Origin: Azospirillum doebereinerae
GTDB lineage: Bacteria > Pseudomonadota > Alphaproteobacteria > Azospirillales > Azospirillaceae
Direction of reading: 5' to 3'
Assembly (NCBI RefSeq): GCF_003989665.1
Contig: NZ_RZIJ01000027.1
Span: 1 to 64,000 of the forward strand
Length of the DNA: 64,000 bases
The translations under genes were made by a program, and so were the position numbers. Of the stretch, positions 33,509 through 42,912 are shown in pieces. A model generated the notes under the pieces. It saw nothing but the letters and a program-made list of their open reading frames with translations, was not told the DNA's origin and made no database searches. The stretch's first letter is position 1, and each line of letters begins with the position of its first letter.

Positions 33509-34236
33509 GGACGCGCGTCTCCACGCGCCGCTCCGCCCAGCAGGGCGAACAGGCGGTGGAGCGCCACCGCGAGGTAGGGCAGCGCCGCCGGCACCCACAT
33601 CAGCAGCCCGGCCAGCTGCTGGTCCTCCAGCGGCGTCAGCCCGAAGGGGGCCGTCGTCAGGGCGTGTTCCGCGAAGAGCGGCCGGCCGGCGAAGGTCAGC
33701 AGCGCGCCCAGCATCCCCATCTGCACGATGGCCCCCAGCGCCAGCGCCATCGTCGTCCCCGGCGCCGTGCGCGGCGACAGCAGCGCGTGCCAGAACCACA
33801 CCGCCGAGACGGTCAGCGTCGCCTCCATCAGCCAATAGGCGGGCGTGCTCGACAGGGCGAAGCCGTAGGGACCGGGCGTGTGCCACAGCCACAGCAGGAC
33901 GGTGTGGACCACGAAGGCCGCCTCGCCGCCGCGCGGCGTCACCGACCGGCGGACCAGCGTGTGCGCGATCAGCGGCGCCGCCCCGGCGACGATCACGAGA
34001 TGGTGGGCGACCCGCGCCGAGAACAGCGCCGAGGCCAGCGCGCAGAGTGGCGAGACGAAGGCGACCGCCAGCAGCAGCACCGCCCCGATCCCGGCCCGGC
34101 GAGCGGACCGGTCGGGCTGGGAAAGGGCGAACAGGGACGCCAGGGCAAGCCCCGCCAGGACGGCCGGATCGAGGTTCCATGCGGACCACAGGCCGTCCGG
34201 AAGGGGGGCGGGACCGCAATAGGGAACCGTGTTCAT
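33505..34236 (-). CDS. ctaG: Cytochrome c oxidase assembly protein, CtaG (Caa3-type) family
   Basis: 243 residues with about six membrane spans. Family markers include VAHHLVIVAGAAPLIAHTLV, LLWLWHTPGPYGFALSSTPA, YWLMEATLTVSAVWFWHALL and LEDQQLAGLLMWVPAALPYL. These match the Caa3_CtaG family, which inserts copper into or stabilises the oxidase, and not the Cox11-type CtaG. It is the first gene of a minus-strand group with CopD-like; the subunit II and I-III genes follow downstream beyond the oppositely oriented DUF2231 gene. Confidence 0.9.
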   Translation of the reverse strand: MNTVPYCGPAPLPDGLWSAWNLDPAVLAGLALASLFALSQPDRSARRAGIGAVLLLAVAFVSPLCALASALFSARVAHHLVIVAGAAPLIAHTLVRRSVTPRGGEAAFVVHTVLLWLWHTPGPYGFALSSTPAYWLMEATLTVSAVWFWHALLSPRTAPGTTMALALGAIVQMGMLGALLTFAGRPLFAEHALTTAPFGLTPLEDQQLAGLLMWVPAALPYLAVALHRLFALLGGAARGDARP

Positions 34237-34312
34237 GCCGCGCCGCTCCGTCGGGGGCCTTTGCCGTCGATGATCCTCACGCCCCCTCCCTCGGTTCCGC
34301 GTCGAAACGTAA

Positions 34313-34367
34313 CGCCGGACGGACGCCCGTTGTTCCTTTGGCTTGGCCGTTGCTCCGCCGTCCGGCG
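34313..34367. repeat. Inverted repeat in the ctaG/ydeP divergent region
   Basis: Perfect 10-bp arms CGCCGGACGG/CCGTCCGGCG with a 35-nt loop, between the CtaG-like and YdeP-family genes. It could be a regulator site or an RNA structure. No other signal stands out in the 243-nt gap. Confidence 0.4.
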
Positions 34368-34479
34368 GGTGGGGCGGGTGGGGTGGCATGGGCCGTGCGC
34401 ATGGAACGCCGGCCGGACGGCGGGTGTTGGGATCGTATCGAACCCGTTCCCTTCCTTTTCCCACGCTCCGGAGATCGCT

Positions 34480-36843
34480 TTGCCTTCCGACGCCTCCGCC
34501 CCCAACGATCCCCAGCGCAGCGACGCCCCGGAAGAGCCCGGCCAGCCTGGAGCGCACAGGCCGCTGTCGGAGATGGAGGACGAGACCGTCCATTACGACG
34601 GTGCGGCGGGCGGCTGGGGATCGGTCGGCTCGCTGGCCCACGCGCTCGCCAGGGATCTGCCGGGGCCGGCGGTGGCCGACACGTTGCGGCGGCAGAACAA
34701 GCCGGGCGGCTTCATGTGCGTGTCCTGCGCCTGGACCAAGCCCGCCAAGCCGCACCCCTTCGAATTCTGCGAGAACGGCGCCAAGGCGACCTTCGCGGAG
34801 ATGACCAAGCGCCGCTGCACCCCCGATTTCTTCGCCGAGCACACGGTGACCGACCTCAAAGGGTGGAAGGACCACGACCTGGAGATGCAGGGGCGGTTGA
34901 CCCACCCGATGCGCTACGACGCCGGCACCGACCGCTACGTCCCCTGTACGTGGGAGGAGGCGTTCGCGGCCATCGGCGCCGAACTCAAGGGCATCGATCC
35001 GAAGACGGCGGTCTTCTACGCGTCGGGCCGCGCCAGCCTGGAGACCGCCTATCTCTACGCGCTGTTCGCGCGGATGTACGGGCACAACAACCTGCCCGAC
35101 AGCTCCAACATGTGCCACGAGACCACCTCGGTCGGGCTCAAGACCGTGATCGGCTCGCCGGTGGGGACCTGCGTGCTGTCCGACTTCGACCAGTGCGACG
35201 CGATCTTCTTCTTCGGGCAGAACACGGGCTCGAACAGCCCACGCCTGCTGCACCCCTTGCAGGAGGCGGTCAAGCGCGGCGCGAAGATCGTCACCTTCAA
35301 CCCGGTGCGCGAGCGCGGGCTGGAGGTCTTCAAGAACCCCCAGGCCCCGACCGAGATGCTGACGGGCCAGGAAACCCGGATCTCGACGCTGTATTTCCAG
35401 GTCAGGGCCGGCGGCGACATCGCGGCCATCACCGGCCTGATCAAGCACGTGCTCGCCGCCGACGCGCACAGCCACGCCACGCACGGCAAGCGGGTGCTCG
35501 ACACCGACTTCATCGCCCAGCACACCACGGGCTTCGAGGCGATGAAGGCCAAGGTCGACGCGACGGGCTGGGAGGCCATCGAGAAGGAATCGGGCTTGAC
35601 CCGCGATGAGTTGGAACAGGCCGCGCGGATCTACATCGAGGCCGACCGCTCCATCGCGATGTACGGCATGGGGCTGACCCAGCACGTCCACGGCTCCGAC
35701 AACATCGCGGCCCTGACCAACCTATGGCTCCTGAAGGGCAACATCGGCCGCGACGGCGCCGGCATCTCTCCGGTGCGCGGCCATTCCAACGTGCAGGGCC
35801 AGCGCACCGTCGGCATCTCCGAGAAGCCTGAACTGGTGCCGCTCGACCGCATCGCCGAGCAGTTCGGCTTCGAGCCGCCGCGCGACGAAGGGCTGAACAC
35901 CGTCAAGGCCTGCGAGAAGATCCTGACCGGCGAGGTGAAGGCCTTCATCGGCCTCGGCGGCAACTTCCTGCGCGCCATCCCCGAGCGGGAGCGGATGGAG
36001 GAGGCTTGGCCACGGATGCGCCTGACCGTGCAGATCGCGACCAAGCTGAACCGCAGCCACCTGATCAACGGAAGGGTCGCCTATCTGCTGCCCTGCCTTG
36101 GCCGTTCGGAGGAGGACCGGCAGGCAAGCGGGCCGCAGACCGTGACGGTCGAGGACAGCCTGAGCTGCATCCACGGTTCGGTCGGCAAGAACGAACCGGC
36201 GAGCGAACACCTCAAGTCGGAGGTCGCCATCGTCGCCGGGCTGGCCAGGGCGACGCTGTCCCCCAACCCGAAGGCACCATGGGAGACCTGGACCGCCGAC
36301 TACGCCACGATCCGCAGCCGGATCCAGCAGACCTACCCGGACCAGTTCGACCGCTTCAACGAGCGCCTGTTCACGCCCGGCGGCTTCTACCGGGGCAACA
36401 CGGCGCGCGAGCGCATCTGGAAGACCAAGAGCGGCAAGGCGCAGTTCACCGCGCCGGAGCGGCTGAACGCGATGGGCGTCGGCGACGCGCCCGAGCGCTG
36501 GCGGCTGATCACCATGCGTTCCAACGACCAGTTCAACACGACGATCTACGGCTATTCGGACCGCCTGCGCGGCATCGAGGGCACCCGCGACGTGCTGCTG
36601 ATGAACCCGGAGGACATCGCGGCGGCGGGGCTGACCGAAGGTCAGGTCGTCGGGCTGGCGAGCGACGCGGAGGACGGGGTGGACCGCCGGGTGGGCGGGT
36701 TGACCGTCACTCCCTTCCTATTGCCGCGCGGCTGCATCGGTTCCTATTACCCGGAGATGAACCCCCTGATCCCGCTCTGGTACCACGACCAAGCGTCGAA
36801 GACCCCGGCGGCGAAGAGCGTGCCGGTGCGGATCGTCGCTTAA
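34480..36843 (+). CDS. FdhF/YdeP-family molybdopterin oxidoreductase
   Basis: 787 residues from a TTG at 34480, preferred because GGAG lies 6 nt upstream. The family's Cys-rich start GGFMCVSCAWTKP and FEFCENGAKATFAEMTKRRC is present, then the bis-MGD domains: VFYASGRASLETAYLYALFA, DSSNMCHETTSVGLKTVIGS, CDAIFFFGQNTGSNSPRLLH, NIGRDGAGISPVRGHSNVQG, and a C-terminal MoCo-binding part with SNDQFNTTIYGYSDR. The relative YdeP of E. coli is linked to acid resistance; its reaction is not established. Probably cytoplasmic (no Tat signal). Confidence 0.9.
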   Translation: MPSDASAPNDPQRSDAPEEPGQPGAHRPLSEMEDETVHYDGAAGGWGSVGSLAHALARDLPGPAVADTLRRQNKPGGFMCVSCAWTKPAKPHPFEFCENGAKATFAEMTKRRCTPDFFAEHTVTDLKGWKDHDLEMQGRLTHPMRYDAGTDRYVPCTWEEAFAAIGAELKGIDPKTAVFYASGRASLETAYLYALFARMYGHNNLPDSSNMCHETTSVGLKTVIGSPVGTCVLSDFDQCDAIFFFGQNTGSNSPRLLHPLQEAVKRGAKIVTFNPVRERGLEVFKNPQAPTEMLTGQETRISTLYFQVRAGGDIAAITGLIKHVLAADAHSHATHGKRVLDTDFIAQHTTGFEAMKAKVDATGWEAIEKESGLTRDELEQAARIYIEADRSIAMYGMGLTQHVHGSDNIAALTNLWLLKGNIGRDGAGISPVRGHSNVQGQRTVGISEKPELVPLDRIAEQFGFEPPRDEGLNTVKACEKILTGEVKAFIGLGGNFLRAIPERERMEEAWPRMRLTVQIATKLNRSHLINGRVAYLLPCLGRSEEDRQASGPQTVTVEDSLSCIHGSVGKNEPASEHLKSEVAIVAGLARATLSPNPKAPWETWTADYATIRSRIQQTYPDQFDRFNERLFTPGGFYRGNTARERIWKTKSGKAQFTAPERLNAMGVGDAPERWRLITMRSNDQFNTTIYGYSDRLRGIEGTRDVLLMNPEDIAAAGLTEGQVVGLASDAEDGVDRRVGGLTVTPFLLPRGCIGSYYPEMNPLIPLWYHDQASKTPAAKSVPVRIVA

Positions 36844-36871
36844 GCAGGATTGTGGAGGTTCAAGTCCCGTT

Positions 36872-36979
36872 TGCCCCCACCCTTCCTCCCCCGCTAAGCG
36901 GGGGAGGGGACGGCCGCTGGATTTTGGCAAAGCTCCTATCCCCTCCCCCGCCCAGCGGGGGAGGGAAGGGGTGGGGGCA
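36872..36979. repeat. Nested palindromic (REP-like) element
   Basis: Two hairpins, 36886-36908 and 36942-36964, each with CCTCCCCCGC/GCGGGGGAGG arms, are enclosed by outer arms TGCCCCCACCC and GGGTGGGGGCA-like sequence. The whole reads as an imperfect inverted repeat in the gap between the YdeP-family and LysR genes. It looks like an extragenic REP/BIME-type repeat and may also end both convergent transcripts. Confidence 0.65.
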
Positions 36980-37024
36980 TGCGTGGCATGGACTCCACAC
37001 CCCTTCCTGGAAGCCGCTCCGCTC

Positions 37025-37930
37025 TCACGCCGCGGCGCGGACGGCGTCGATGAAGGCGCGCAGGGCGGGCGCCATCTGCCGTTGCCGGGGGTAGCACAGG
37101 AAACGCCCGGGAAACGGCGCGGACCAGGGCTCGAGCAGCGGGACCAGCCGTCCCTCGGCAATGGGGCGCGCCACCGCGTCCTCGACCGCGAAACCAATCC
37201 CGATGCCGTCCAGCGCCGCGCGGACCGCCATGTCCTTGTCGTTGACGATCAGCGGTCCGTCGACCGCCACCTCGAACCACGACCCGTTCTCGAAGAACTC
37301 CCAGGCGTAGGGCGTCACATGGCCCGGCCAGCGCCAGCGCAGGCAGCGGTGGTGCACCAGATCGCGCGGGTGGTCCGGACGTCCGTGCGCCGCGAGATAG
37401 GCGGGCGAGGCCACGGCGATCTGACGCAGCTCCGGGCCGAGCCGCACCGCGACCATGTCGCGCTCGATCACCTCGCCGATCCGGATAGCGGCGTCGAAGC
37501 CGCCCGCCACCACATCGACCACCGCGTCGTCCAGCGTGATGTCGAGCACGACATCCGGATAATCCCGCGCGAAGGCCGGGAGGATGGGGTCGATGTACCT
37601 CTCCGCCGCCGACCGGAAGCTGTGGACGCGCACGGTCCCGGCGGGGCGTTCGCGGTGCCGTTGCGCGTGCCCGATGGCGTCGCCCAGTTCCGACACGGCG
37701 GGGCGCACGCGCAGGAACAGGGTTTCGCCCGCCTCCGTCAGCGCGACGCTGCGCGTGGTGCGGTTGAAGAGCCGCACGCCAACCCGCTCCTCGAAGCCGC
37801 GCACCAGCTGGCTGAGAGCGGAGGGGGAGACGCCCAGCCGGTGCGCGGCCTGGCTGAAGCTCAACGCCTCGCCGACCGCCACGAAGGCCCGGAGCTGGTT
37901 GTAGTCGCTGCCCGACAGCAAGGGTTCCAT
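37025..37930 (-). CDS. LysR-family transcriptional regulator
   Basis: 301 residues. The N-terminal winged HTH is LRAFVAVGEALSFSQAAHRL, GVSPSALSQLVRGFEERVGV and RLFNRTTRSVALTEAGETLF. The effector domain (~90-300) has the RIGEVIERDMVAVRLGPELR and LAAHGRPDHPRDLVHHRCLR patterns of the CrgA/YafC subgroup. Divergent from the SDR gene with a 111-nt gap, the usual arrangement of a LysR protein with its target. Effector unknown. Confidence 0.93.
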   Translation of the reverse strand: MEPLLSGSDYNQLRAFVAVGEALSFSQAAHRLGVSPSALSQLVRGFEERVGVRLFNRTTRSVALTEAGETLFLRVRPAVSELGDAIGHAQRHRERPAGTVRVHSFRSAAERYIDPILPAFARDYPDVVLDITLDDAVVDVVAGGFDAAIRIGEVIERDMVAVRLGPELRQIAVASPAYLAAHGRPDHPRDLVHHRCLRWRWPGHVTPYAWEFFENGSWFEVAVDGPLIVNDKDMAVRAALDGIGIGFAVEDAVARPIAEGRLVPLLEPWSAPFPGRFLCYPRQRQMAPALRAFIDAVRAAA

Positions 37931-38041
37931 CGGATCAGGAAACGATTTTTCAGCCCAGCTTACAAGCGCTGTCAGAAGAGGGGGCATTCTGAACCCAGTT
38001 CGCCGGGTGTATCCCTGTCTCCGCAACCAAGGAGACGACTC

Positions 38042-38869
38042 ATGACCACATGGTTCATCACGGGCATTTCGCGCGGGCTCGGCCTGTCCCTGGCCAAGGC
38101 GGCGCTGGCGGAGGGCGACACGGTCATCGGGACGGTCCGAAACGGCACCCCCGACCTGCCGGCGGACCGGGGCACGCTGCACGTCGTGACGCTCGACGTG
38201 TCCGACGGGGCGGCGGCGGAGGCGGCGGTCGCCCAGGCCTTCGCCCAGGCGGGGCGCATCGACGTGATCGTCAACAACGCGGGCTACGGCCTGCTGGGGG
38301 CCATCGAGCAGGCGAGCGACGCGGAGGTCGCGCGGCTGTTCGCGACCGACGTGTTCGGCCCCTTCCGCATTATCCGGGCGGCCTTGCCCCATCTCCGCGC
38401 CCAGGGCTCCGGTCACATCGTCAACGTCACGTCGATCGCCGGGCGCGCGCCGGGCGCCGGTGCCGGCCTCTACGCGGCGGCCAAGCACGCGCTCGAAGGG
38501 CTGTCGGCCAGCCTCGCGCAGGAGGTCGCCCCGTTCGGGATCAAGGTGACGGCGGTGGCCCCCGGCGCGTTCCGGACCGACTTCCTGTCCGCCCACTCGA
38601 TCCGCAAGAGCGACGCCGATCCGGCCTACGCCGCCAGCGTCGGGCGCAGCTCCGCCGCCTTCGACGCCATGGCCGGCCGCCAGCTCGGCGATCCCGACCG
38701 CGCGGCGCAGGCCATCCTCGCGCTCGTGCGGTCGGACAACCCGCCGCTCCACCTGCTGCTCGGATCGGACGCGCTGCGCCGCGCCCGCGAAAAGCTCGAC
38801 GCCGTGATCGGGGAGATCGACGCCTGGGAGGATCTGACGCGCGGCACCGATTTCACCGTGAACGCCTGA
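38042..38869 (+). CDS. Short-chain dehydrogenase/reductase
   Basis: 275 residues, classical SDR: nucleotide motif TGISRGLG, NNAGYGLLG, catalytic Ser in NVTSIAGRAPG, and YAAAK with Tyr and Lys. The C-terminus (GSDALRRAREKLDAVIGEID) resembles the NADP-dependent SDRs often found next to LysR genes in proteobacteria. Substrate unknown. Preceded by an AAGGAG-like site 9 nt before the ATG and divergent from the LysR regulator, which probably controls it. Confidence 0.93.
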   Translation: MTTWFITGISRGLGLSLAKAALAEGDTVIGTVRNGTPDLPADRGTLHVVTLDVSDGAAAEAAVAQAFAQAGRIDVIVNNAGYGLLGAIEQASDAEVARLFATDVFGPFRIIRAALPHLRAQGSGHIVNVTSIAGRAPGAGAGLYAAAKHALEGLSASLAQEVAPFGIKVTAVAPGAFRTDFLSAHSIRKSDADPAYAASVGRSSAAFDAMAGRQLGDPDRAAQAILALVRSDNPPLHLLLGSDALRRAREKLDAVIGEIDAWEDLTRGTDFTVNA

Positions 38870-38904
38870 CGGGGTGCGTAACGGCTCCCAAATCCTGACC
38901 CCGG

Positions 38905-40188
38905 TCACGGCACCAGGATCAGGCGCGCGTGCCTCTTGCGTCCCGCCGACAGCGTGGCTTCCGCGACGGTGACGATGGCCGCCTCATCGCTGACGGGCTC
39001 TCCGTCCAAGCGCGCGCCGCCCTCGCGGATCAGGCGCCGCGCGGCGCCCTTGGACGGCGACAGGCCGGTTGCCACCAGCGCATCGACCAACGGCAACCCG
39101 CCGGGGTGCTCAGCCCGGCTCAACCGGGTCTGCGGCAGGCCGTCGCCGGCATGGCCATTCCCCCCGCCACCGGCTCCGGACAGGCCGCGCGCGGCCGCGG
39201 CCGCGCGGTCCGCCTCGGCGGGACCATGGCAGAGCCGGGTGGCCTCGGTCGCCAGCACGATCTTCGCCTCGTTGATCTCGGCGCCTTGGAGCCTTTCCAG
39301 CCGGGCGATCTCGCCGAGCGGCAGCTCGGTGAACAGCCGTAGGAAGCGGCCGACGTCGGCGTCCTCGGTGTTGCGCCAGAACTGCCAGAAATCGAAGGGG
39401 GAGCGCGCGTCGGCGTTCAGCCACACGGCGCCGCCCGCCGTCTTGCCCATCTTGGTGCCCGACGCGGTGGTCAGCAACGGCGTGGTCAGCCCGAAGAGCT
39501 GGCGCCCCTCGACCCGACGGGCCAGCTCGATGCCGTTGACGATGTTGCCCCATTGGTCCGACCCGCCCATCTGCAACAGGCAGCCGTGGCGGCGCGCCAG
39601 CTCCAGGAAATCATAGGCCTGGAGGATCATGTAGTTGAACTCCAGGAAGGTCAGCGGCTGCTCGCGCTCCAGCCGCTGCTTGACGGAGTCGAAGCTCAGC
39701 ATGCGGTTGACGGTGAAGTGCCGGCCGATGTCGCGCAGAAAGGGGACGTGGTCCAGCCGGTCCAGCCAGTCGGCGTTGTCGACCATGCGGGCGTCGGCCG
39801 CCCCCTCGCCGAAGTCCAGGTACTGGCCGAACACGCGGCCCAGCCCGGCGGCGTTCGAGGATATCCGGGCGTCGTCCAGCATCGGCCGGCTGGTGTCGCG
39901 GAAGCTGGGATCCCCGATCCGGGTGGTGCCGCCGCCGATCAGCACGATGGGGCGGTTGCCGGTCTTCTGGAGCCAGCGCAGCGCCATGATCGACAGCAGA
40001 TGCCCGACATGCAGGCTGTCCGCCGTGGCGTCGAACCCGACATAGGCGGTCAGCGCACCGCCGGGGGCGCCGTCAAGCGCGGCGCCGGTCAGCCCGGCCA
40101 GATTGGCGTCCGGGTCGCTGCATTGATGGAGGAAGCCGCGCTCGCGCAGGACATGGACGAAATCGGCGGCGGATGAAGAGGATGACAT
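38905..40188 (-). CDS. tyrS: Tyrosine--tRNA ligase
   Basis: 427 residues, class I aminoacyl-tRNA synthetase. HIGH-type motif HVGHLLSIMALRWLQ, tyrosine-pocket segment QAYDFLELARRHGCLLQMGG with SDQWGNIVNGIEL, and the KMSKS equivalent GTKMGKTAGG. The C-terminal S4-like RNA-binding domain is LVDALVATGLSPSKGAARRL, REGGARLDGEPVSDE. It charges tRNA-Tyr in the cytoplasm. A Gly/Ala-rich stretch (~315-335) joins the domains. It is convergent with the SDR gene. Confidence 0.96.
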   Translation of the reverse strand: MSSSSSAADFVHVLRERGFLHQCSDPDANLAGLTGAALDGAPGGALTAYVGFDATADSLHVGHLLSIMALRWLQKTGNRPIVLIGGGTTRIGDPSFRDTSRPMLDDARISSNAAGLGRVFGQYLDFGEGAADARMVDNADWLDRLDHVPFLRDIGRHFTVNRMLSFDSVKQRLEREQPLTFLEFNYMILQAYDFLELARRHGCLLQMGGSDQWGNIVNGIELARRVEGRQLFGLTTPLLTTASGTKMGKTAGGAVWLNADARSPFDFWQFWRNTEDADVGRFLRLFTELPLGEIARLERLQGAEINEAKIVLATEATRLCHGPAEADRAAAAARGLSGAGGGGNGHAGDGLPQTRLSRAEHPGGLPLVDALVATGLSPSKGAARRLIREGGARLDGEPVSDEAAIVTVAEATLSAGRKRHARLILVP

Positions 40189-40369
40189 TGGAACGGGTCT
40201 CGACGGTTGGGCCGTGCCCCCGGAGACTGTCCTGTTCGTTGAAGACCATGGCCGCCGGAGTGCGGCGGCATGGTTTCGGGTATGACCGATCGACGCCGCG
40301 CTATGGGAGCGGCGGATAATAAACCGGAACGGTGACGAGGAAGGCGATGCGGTCGGTCATGACGCTCTC
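40189..40369. other. Intergenic region, no gene seen
   Basis: About 180 nt between tyrS and the histidine kinase gene, both on the minus strand, so it must hold the tyrS promoter. I found no T-box-like or other riboregulator pattern. Confidence 0.3.
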
Positions 40370-42028
40370 CTACACCCGCCCGCGCGAAAGATCCATCCCC
40401 GCATTGGCGTTCGCCCCCCGGTCCGGTCCGGCCAAGCGCAGCGAGACCTCGAACAGCGCACCGCGTTCCGATGGCAGCAGCGCGATGGTCCCGCCATGCG
40501 CCTCGACCAGCCCCCGCGCGATGGCAAGGCCGAGGCCGGTGCCGCCGCTCCCGCGCGCGGTGGTGAAGAACGGGGTGAAGACACGCCCGGCGTTGGCGGG
40601 CGAGACGCCCGGCCCGTCGTCCTCGACCCGCAGGACCGCGCGGTCGTCCCCGTTCGGTGGTGTGACGGCCGACAGCGTCACGACCACCCGCGCGTGCGGG
40701 CCCGCGTGGTGGCGGGCGTTGCCGACAAGGTTCGCCAGGACGCTTTCCAACGCCTCCAGCCCCATGGCGACCGGCAGCGAGGCCGGCAGCGAGGTCTCAG
40801 CGCCGTGGTGTTCGGCGAGCCGGGCCGCGACCGGCACGGCGTCGGTCACGGCGTCCCCGCCCACCGTCATGACGTCGGCCCGCGCCAGTTCCAGCAGACG
40901 GCGGACGAGGCGGGACAGGCGTTCGGCCTCCGCGTCCATGTTGGCGAGGAAGCGCTCCCGCTCCTCGGGCGACATGCTGTCCAGATGGTCGCGCAGCAGC
41001 TCGACGGTGCCGCGGATGGTCGTCAGCGGGGTCTTGAACTCGTGCGAGACATGGGCGGCGAAGTCGCGGATGTAGTCCGCCCGCTGCTCCAGCGTCCCGG
41101 CCATGCGGGTCAGCGCCTCCGACAGCTCGGCCACCTCGCGCACCAGCGGCCCCGGCAACGGCGTCATCACCCCGCGTTCGCCGTCCGCCGTGCGCTTGGC
41201 CAGCGCCGTCACCGCGCGCAGGGGGCGGCCGATGGCGACGGTCCCCACCCGCGCCAGCAGGCCGACCGACACCAGCAGCAGCGCCGCCAGCCCGGCCAGA
41301 TGCCACCGCTTGCCGTAGAGGGTGTCGGCGAGGCTGCGCGGCGTGCGCGACACCAGCACCACCCCGACGACACGCCCGGCGTCGAGCACGGGCTGGGCGG
41401 TGAAGATCCGCAGCGGACGGCCGGGCGCCGGCACGCTCTGGCCGTTCGCCAGGGCGTGGCGGCTGATGCGTTCGCGCAGCACGCTGGCCGGCTCGCCGGA
41501 CAGGGCGCGCCGGACCTCCTCCTGATCGCCGAGCGACAGGCCCAACTCCTCGCCGGTGCTGGCGACGACGATGCCGTGGCGGTCGGTGACCCGCATCCCG
41601 GCCAGGGTGATGCGCTGCGCCTCGCGCAGGACGGGCCCGAGCGACGCGCCGGCCAGCACGGCCGCCGGATCGGGCGGCGTCGCGGCGGGCGACGGGTCGG
41701 GGGCGGAGGGCAGGATCGGGTCGTCGGCCAGATCCAGGCTGGCGAAGCGTGGGGTCCAGGGCGGCTCGAACCCCGGCGGGCGCATCCAGGCCGGGTCGAG
41801 CGGCGGGGCGCCGTCGTCCGGCCGCCCGCCGGACCGGCGCCAAGCCTCGCGGTAGAAGGCCGCGACGACGCCGGCCTGGGCGATCAGTTCCGACTCCGTC
41901 TGGCGGATCAGGGCGCTTTCGTAGAGGCGCAGAAACCAGATGCCGCTCAACGGCAGCACCAGCGCCGCCAGGGTCATCGCCAGCAGCACCGTCCCGATCG
42001 ACAGGCGCCGCGCCACCCGGCGCCGCAT
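40370..42028 (-). CDS. Sensor histidine kinase, CreC-like
   Basis: 552 residues. Two membrane spans (SIGTVLLAMTLAALVLPLSG and LAGLAALLLVSVGLLARVGT) flank a ~200-residue periplasmic sensor with GMRVTDRHGIVVASTGEELG, a PAS/Cache-like fold as in CreC. Then HAMP (RPLRAVTALAKRTADGERG), the H-box VSHEFKTPLTTIRGTVELLR, N-box NLVGNARHHAG, and G boxes EDDGPGVSP and GSGGTGLGLAIARG. Its ATG overlaps the response-regulator stop (TGATG). The neighbouring creD supports a CreBC/BlrAB identity. Confidence 0.9.
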   Translation of the reverse strand: MRRRVARRLSIGTVLLAMTLAALVLPLSGIWFLRLYESALIRQTESELIAQAGVVAAFYREAWRRSGGRPDDGAPPLDPAWMRPPGFEPPWTPRFASLDLADDPILPSAPDPSPAATPPDPAAVLAGASLGPVLREAQRITLAGMRVTDRHGIVVASTGEELGLSLGDQEEVRRALSGEPASVLRERISRHALANGQSVPAPGRPLRIFTAQPVLDAGRVVGVVLVSRTPRSLADTLYGKRWHLAGLAALLLVSVGLLARVGTVAIGRPLRAVTALAKRTADGERGVMTPLPGPLVREVAELSEALTRMAGTLEQRADYIRDFAAHVSHEFKTPLTTIRGTVELLRDHLDSMSPEERERFLANMDAEAERLSRLVRRLLELARADVMTVGGDAVTDAVPVAARLAEHHGAETSLPASLPVAMGLEALESVLANLVGNARHHAGPHARVVVTLSAVTPPNGDDRAVLRVEDDGPGVSPANAGRVFTPFFTTARGSGGTGLGLAIARGLVEAHGGTIALLPSERGALFEVSLRLAGPDRGANANAGMDLSRGRV

Positions 42029-42738
42029 CAGCGGCAGTCCGACAGCTTGTAGCCCAGCCCGTGGACGGTCTCGACCGGCGCGCCGCCCACGGCCTGGAAC
42101 TTCGACCGCACCCGCCGGATGTGGCTGTCGACGGTGCGGTCGGCCACGTAGCGCTCCGTGGCGTAGGCGCCGTCCATCAGGGCGTCGCGGCTGAACACCT
42201 TGCCCGGACGCTCGGCCAGGGTGCGCAGCAGTCCGAACTCGGTGGCGGTCAGCACCACCTCCGCCGCGTCCCAGAAGGCGCGGACGCCGTCGAGATCCAG
42301 GCGCAGGCGGTTGTGGCGAAGCTCCGGGGGAGCCTCCGGCATGGGGGAAGGCGGGGCCGGCGACGCCGGTTCGGGCGGGGCCATGCGGCGCAGCACCGCC
42401 TTGACCCGCGCCACCAGTTCGCGCGGGGAGAAGGGCTTGGTGACGTAGTCGTCGCCCCCCAGTTCCAGGCCGAGGATGCGGTCGATCTCGTCGTCGCGCG
42501 ACGACAGGAAGATGATCGGGACCCGGCTGGTGCGGCGCAGTTGGCGGCAAACCTCGGTCCCGTCCAGCTCGGGCATCGTGATGTCCAGCAGGATCAGGTC
42601 GGGCGTCTCCCCTTGCGCCAGCGCCAGCCCCTGGGCGCCGTCCCCCGCCTCGACGACGGCGAAGCCCTCCCGCGCCAGGGCGAAGCGGACGATGTCGCGG
42701 ATGTGGGGATCGTCGTCGATCAGCAGGATCTTGGGCAT
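42028..42738 (-). CDS. OmpR-family response regulator, CreB-like
   Basis: 236 residues. Receiver with acidic pocket IDDDPHI, phospho-acceptor Asp in LILLDITMPELDG, Thr/Ser in IIFLSSRDDEI and Lys in VTKPFSP. An unusually Pro-rich linker (~120-138) precedes the winged-helix domain (TATEFGLLRTLAERPGKVFS, RTVDSHIRRVRSKF, ETVHGLGYKL). It probably binds the phased TGCAC repeats that lie between its own gene and creD. Confidence 0.92.
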   Translation of the reverse strand: MPKILLIDDDPHIRDIVRFALAREGFAVVEAGDGAQGLALAQGETPDLILLDITMPELDGTEVCRQLRRTSRVPIIFLSSRDDEIDRILGLELGGDDYVTKPFSPRELVARVKAVLRRMAPPEPASPAPPSPMPEAPPELRHNRLRLDLDGVRAFWDAAEVVLTATEFGLLRTLAERPGKVFSRDALMDGAYATERYVADRTVDSHIRRVRSKFQAVGGAPVETVHGLGYKLSDCR

Positions 42739-42763
42739 GGCGGCGCCACTCTACCCGATAAGC

Positions 42764-42801
42764 TGCACCGATTCTGCACAGACATTGCGCCAAGGTTGCA
42801 C
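42764..42801. promoter_or_regulatory. Four 11-bp-phased cre-tag-like repeats
   Basis: TGCAC begins at 42764, 42775 and 42797, and TGCGC at 42786: four copies with exact 11-bp spacing. Known CreB and BlrA tags are TTCAC-N6-TTCAC, so the spacing is the same and only one base differs. The array sits between the creB-like start (42738) and the creD-like start (42913). Confidence 0.75.
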
Positions 42802-42912
42802 GGGCGCGTCATCGCCACGGCACGGAGGGATGCCACGGTGGGGCATGACCCGGTCCCGGTCCGCCGCCCCCTGGCGGAACGCCGGCCACACCCCGCAACG
42901 CGGAGAGCCCGT

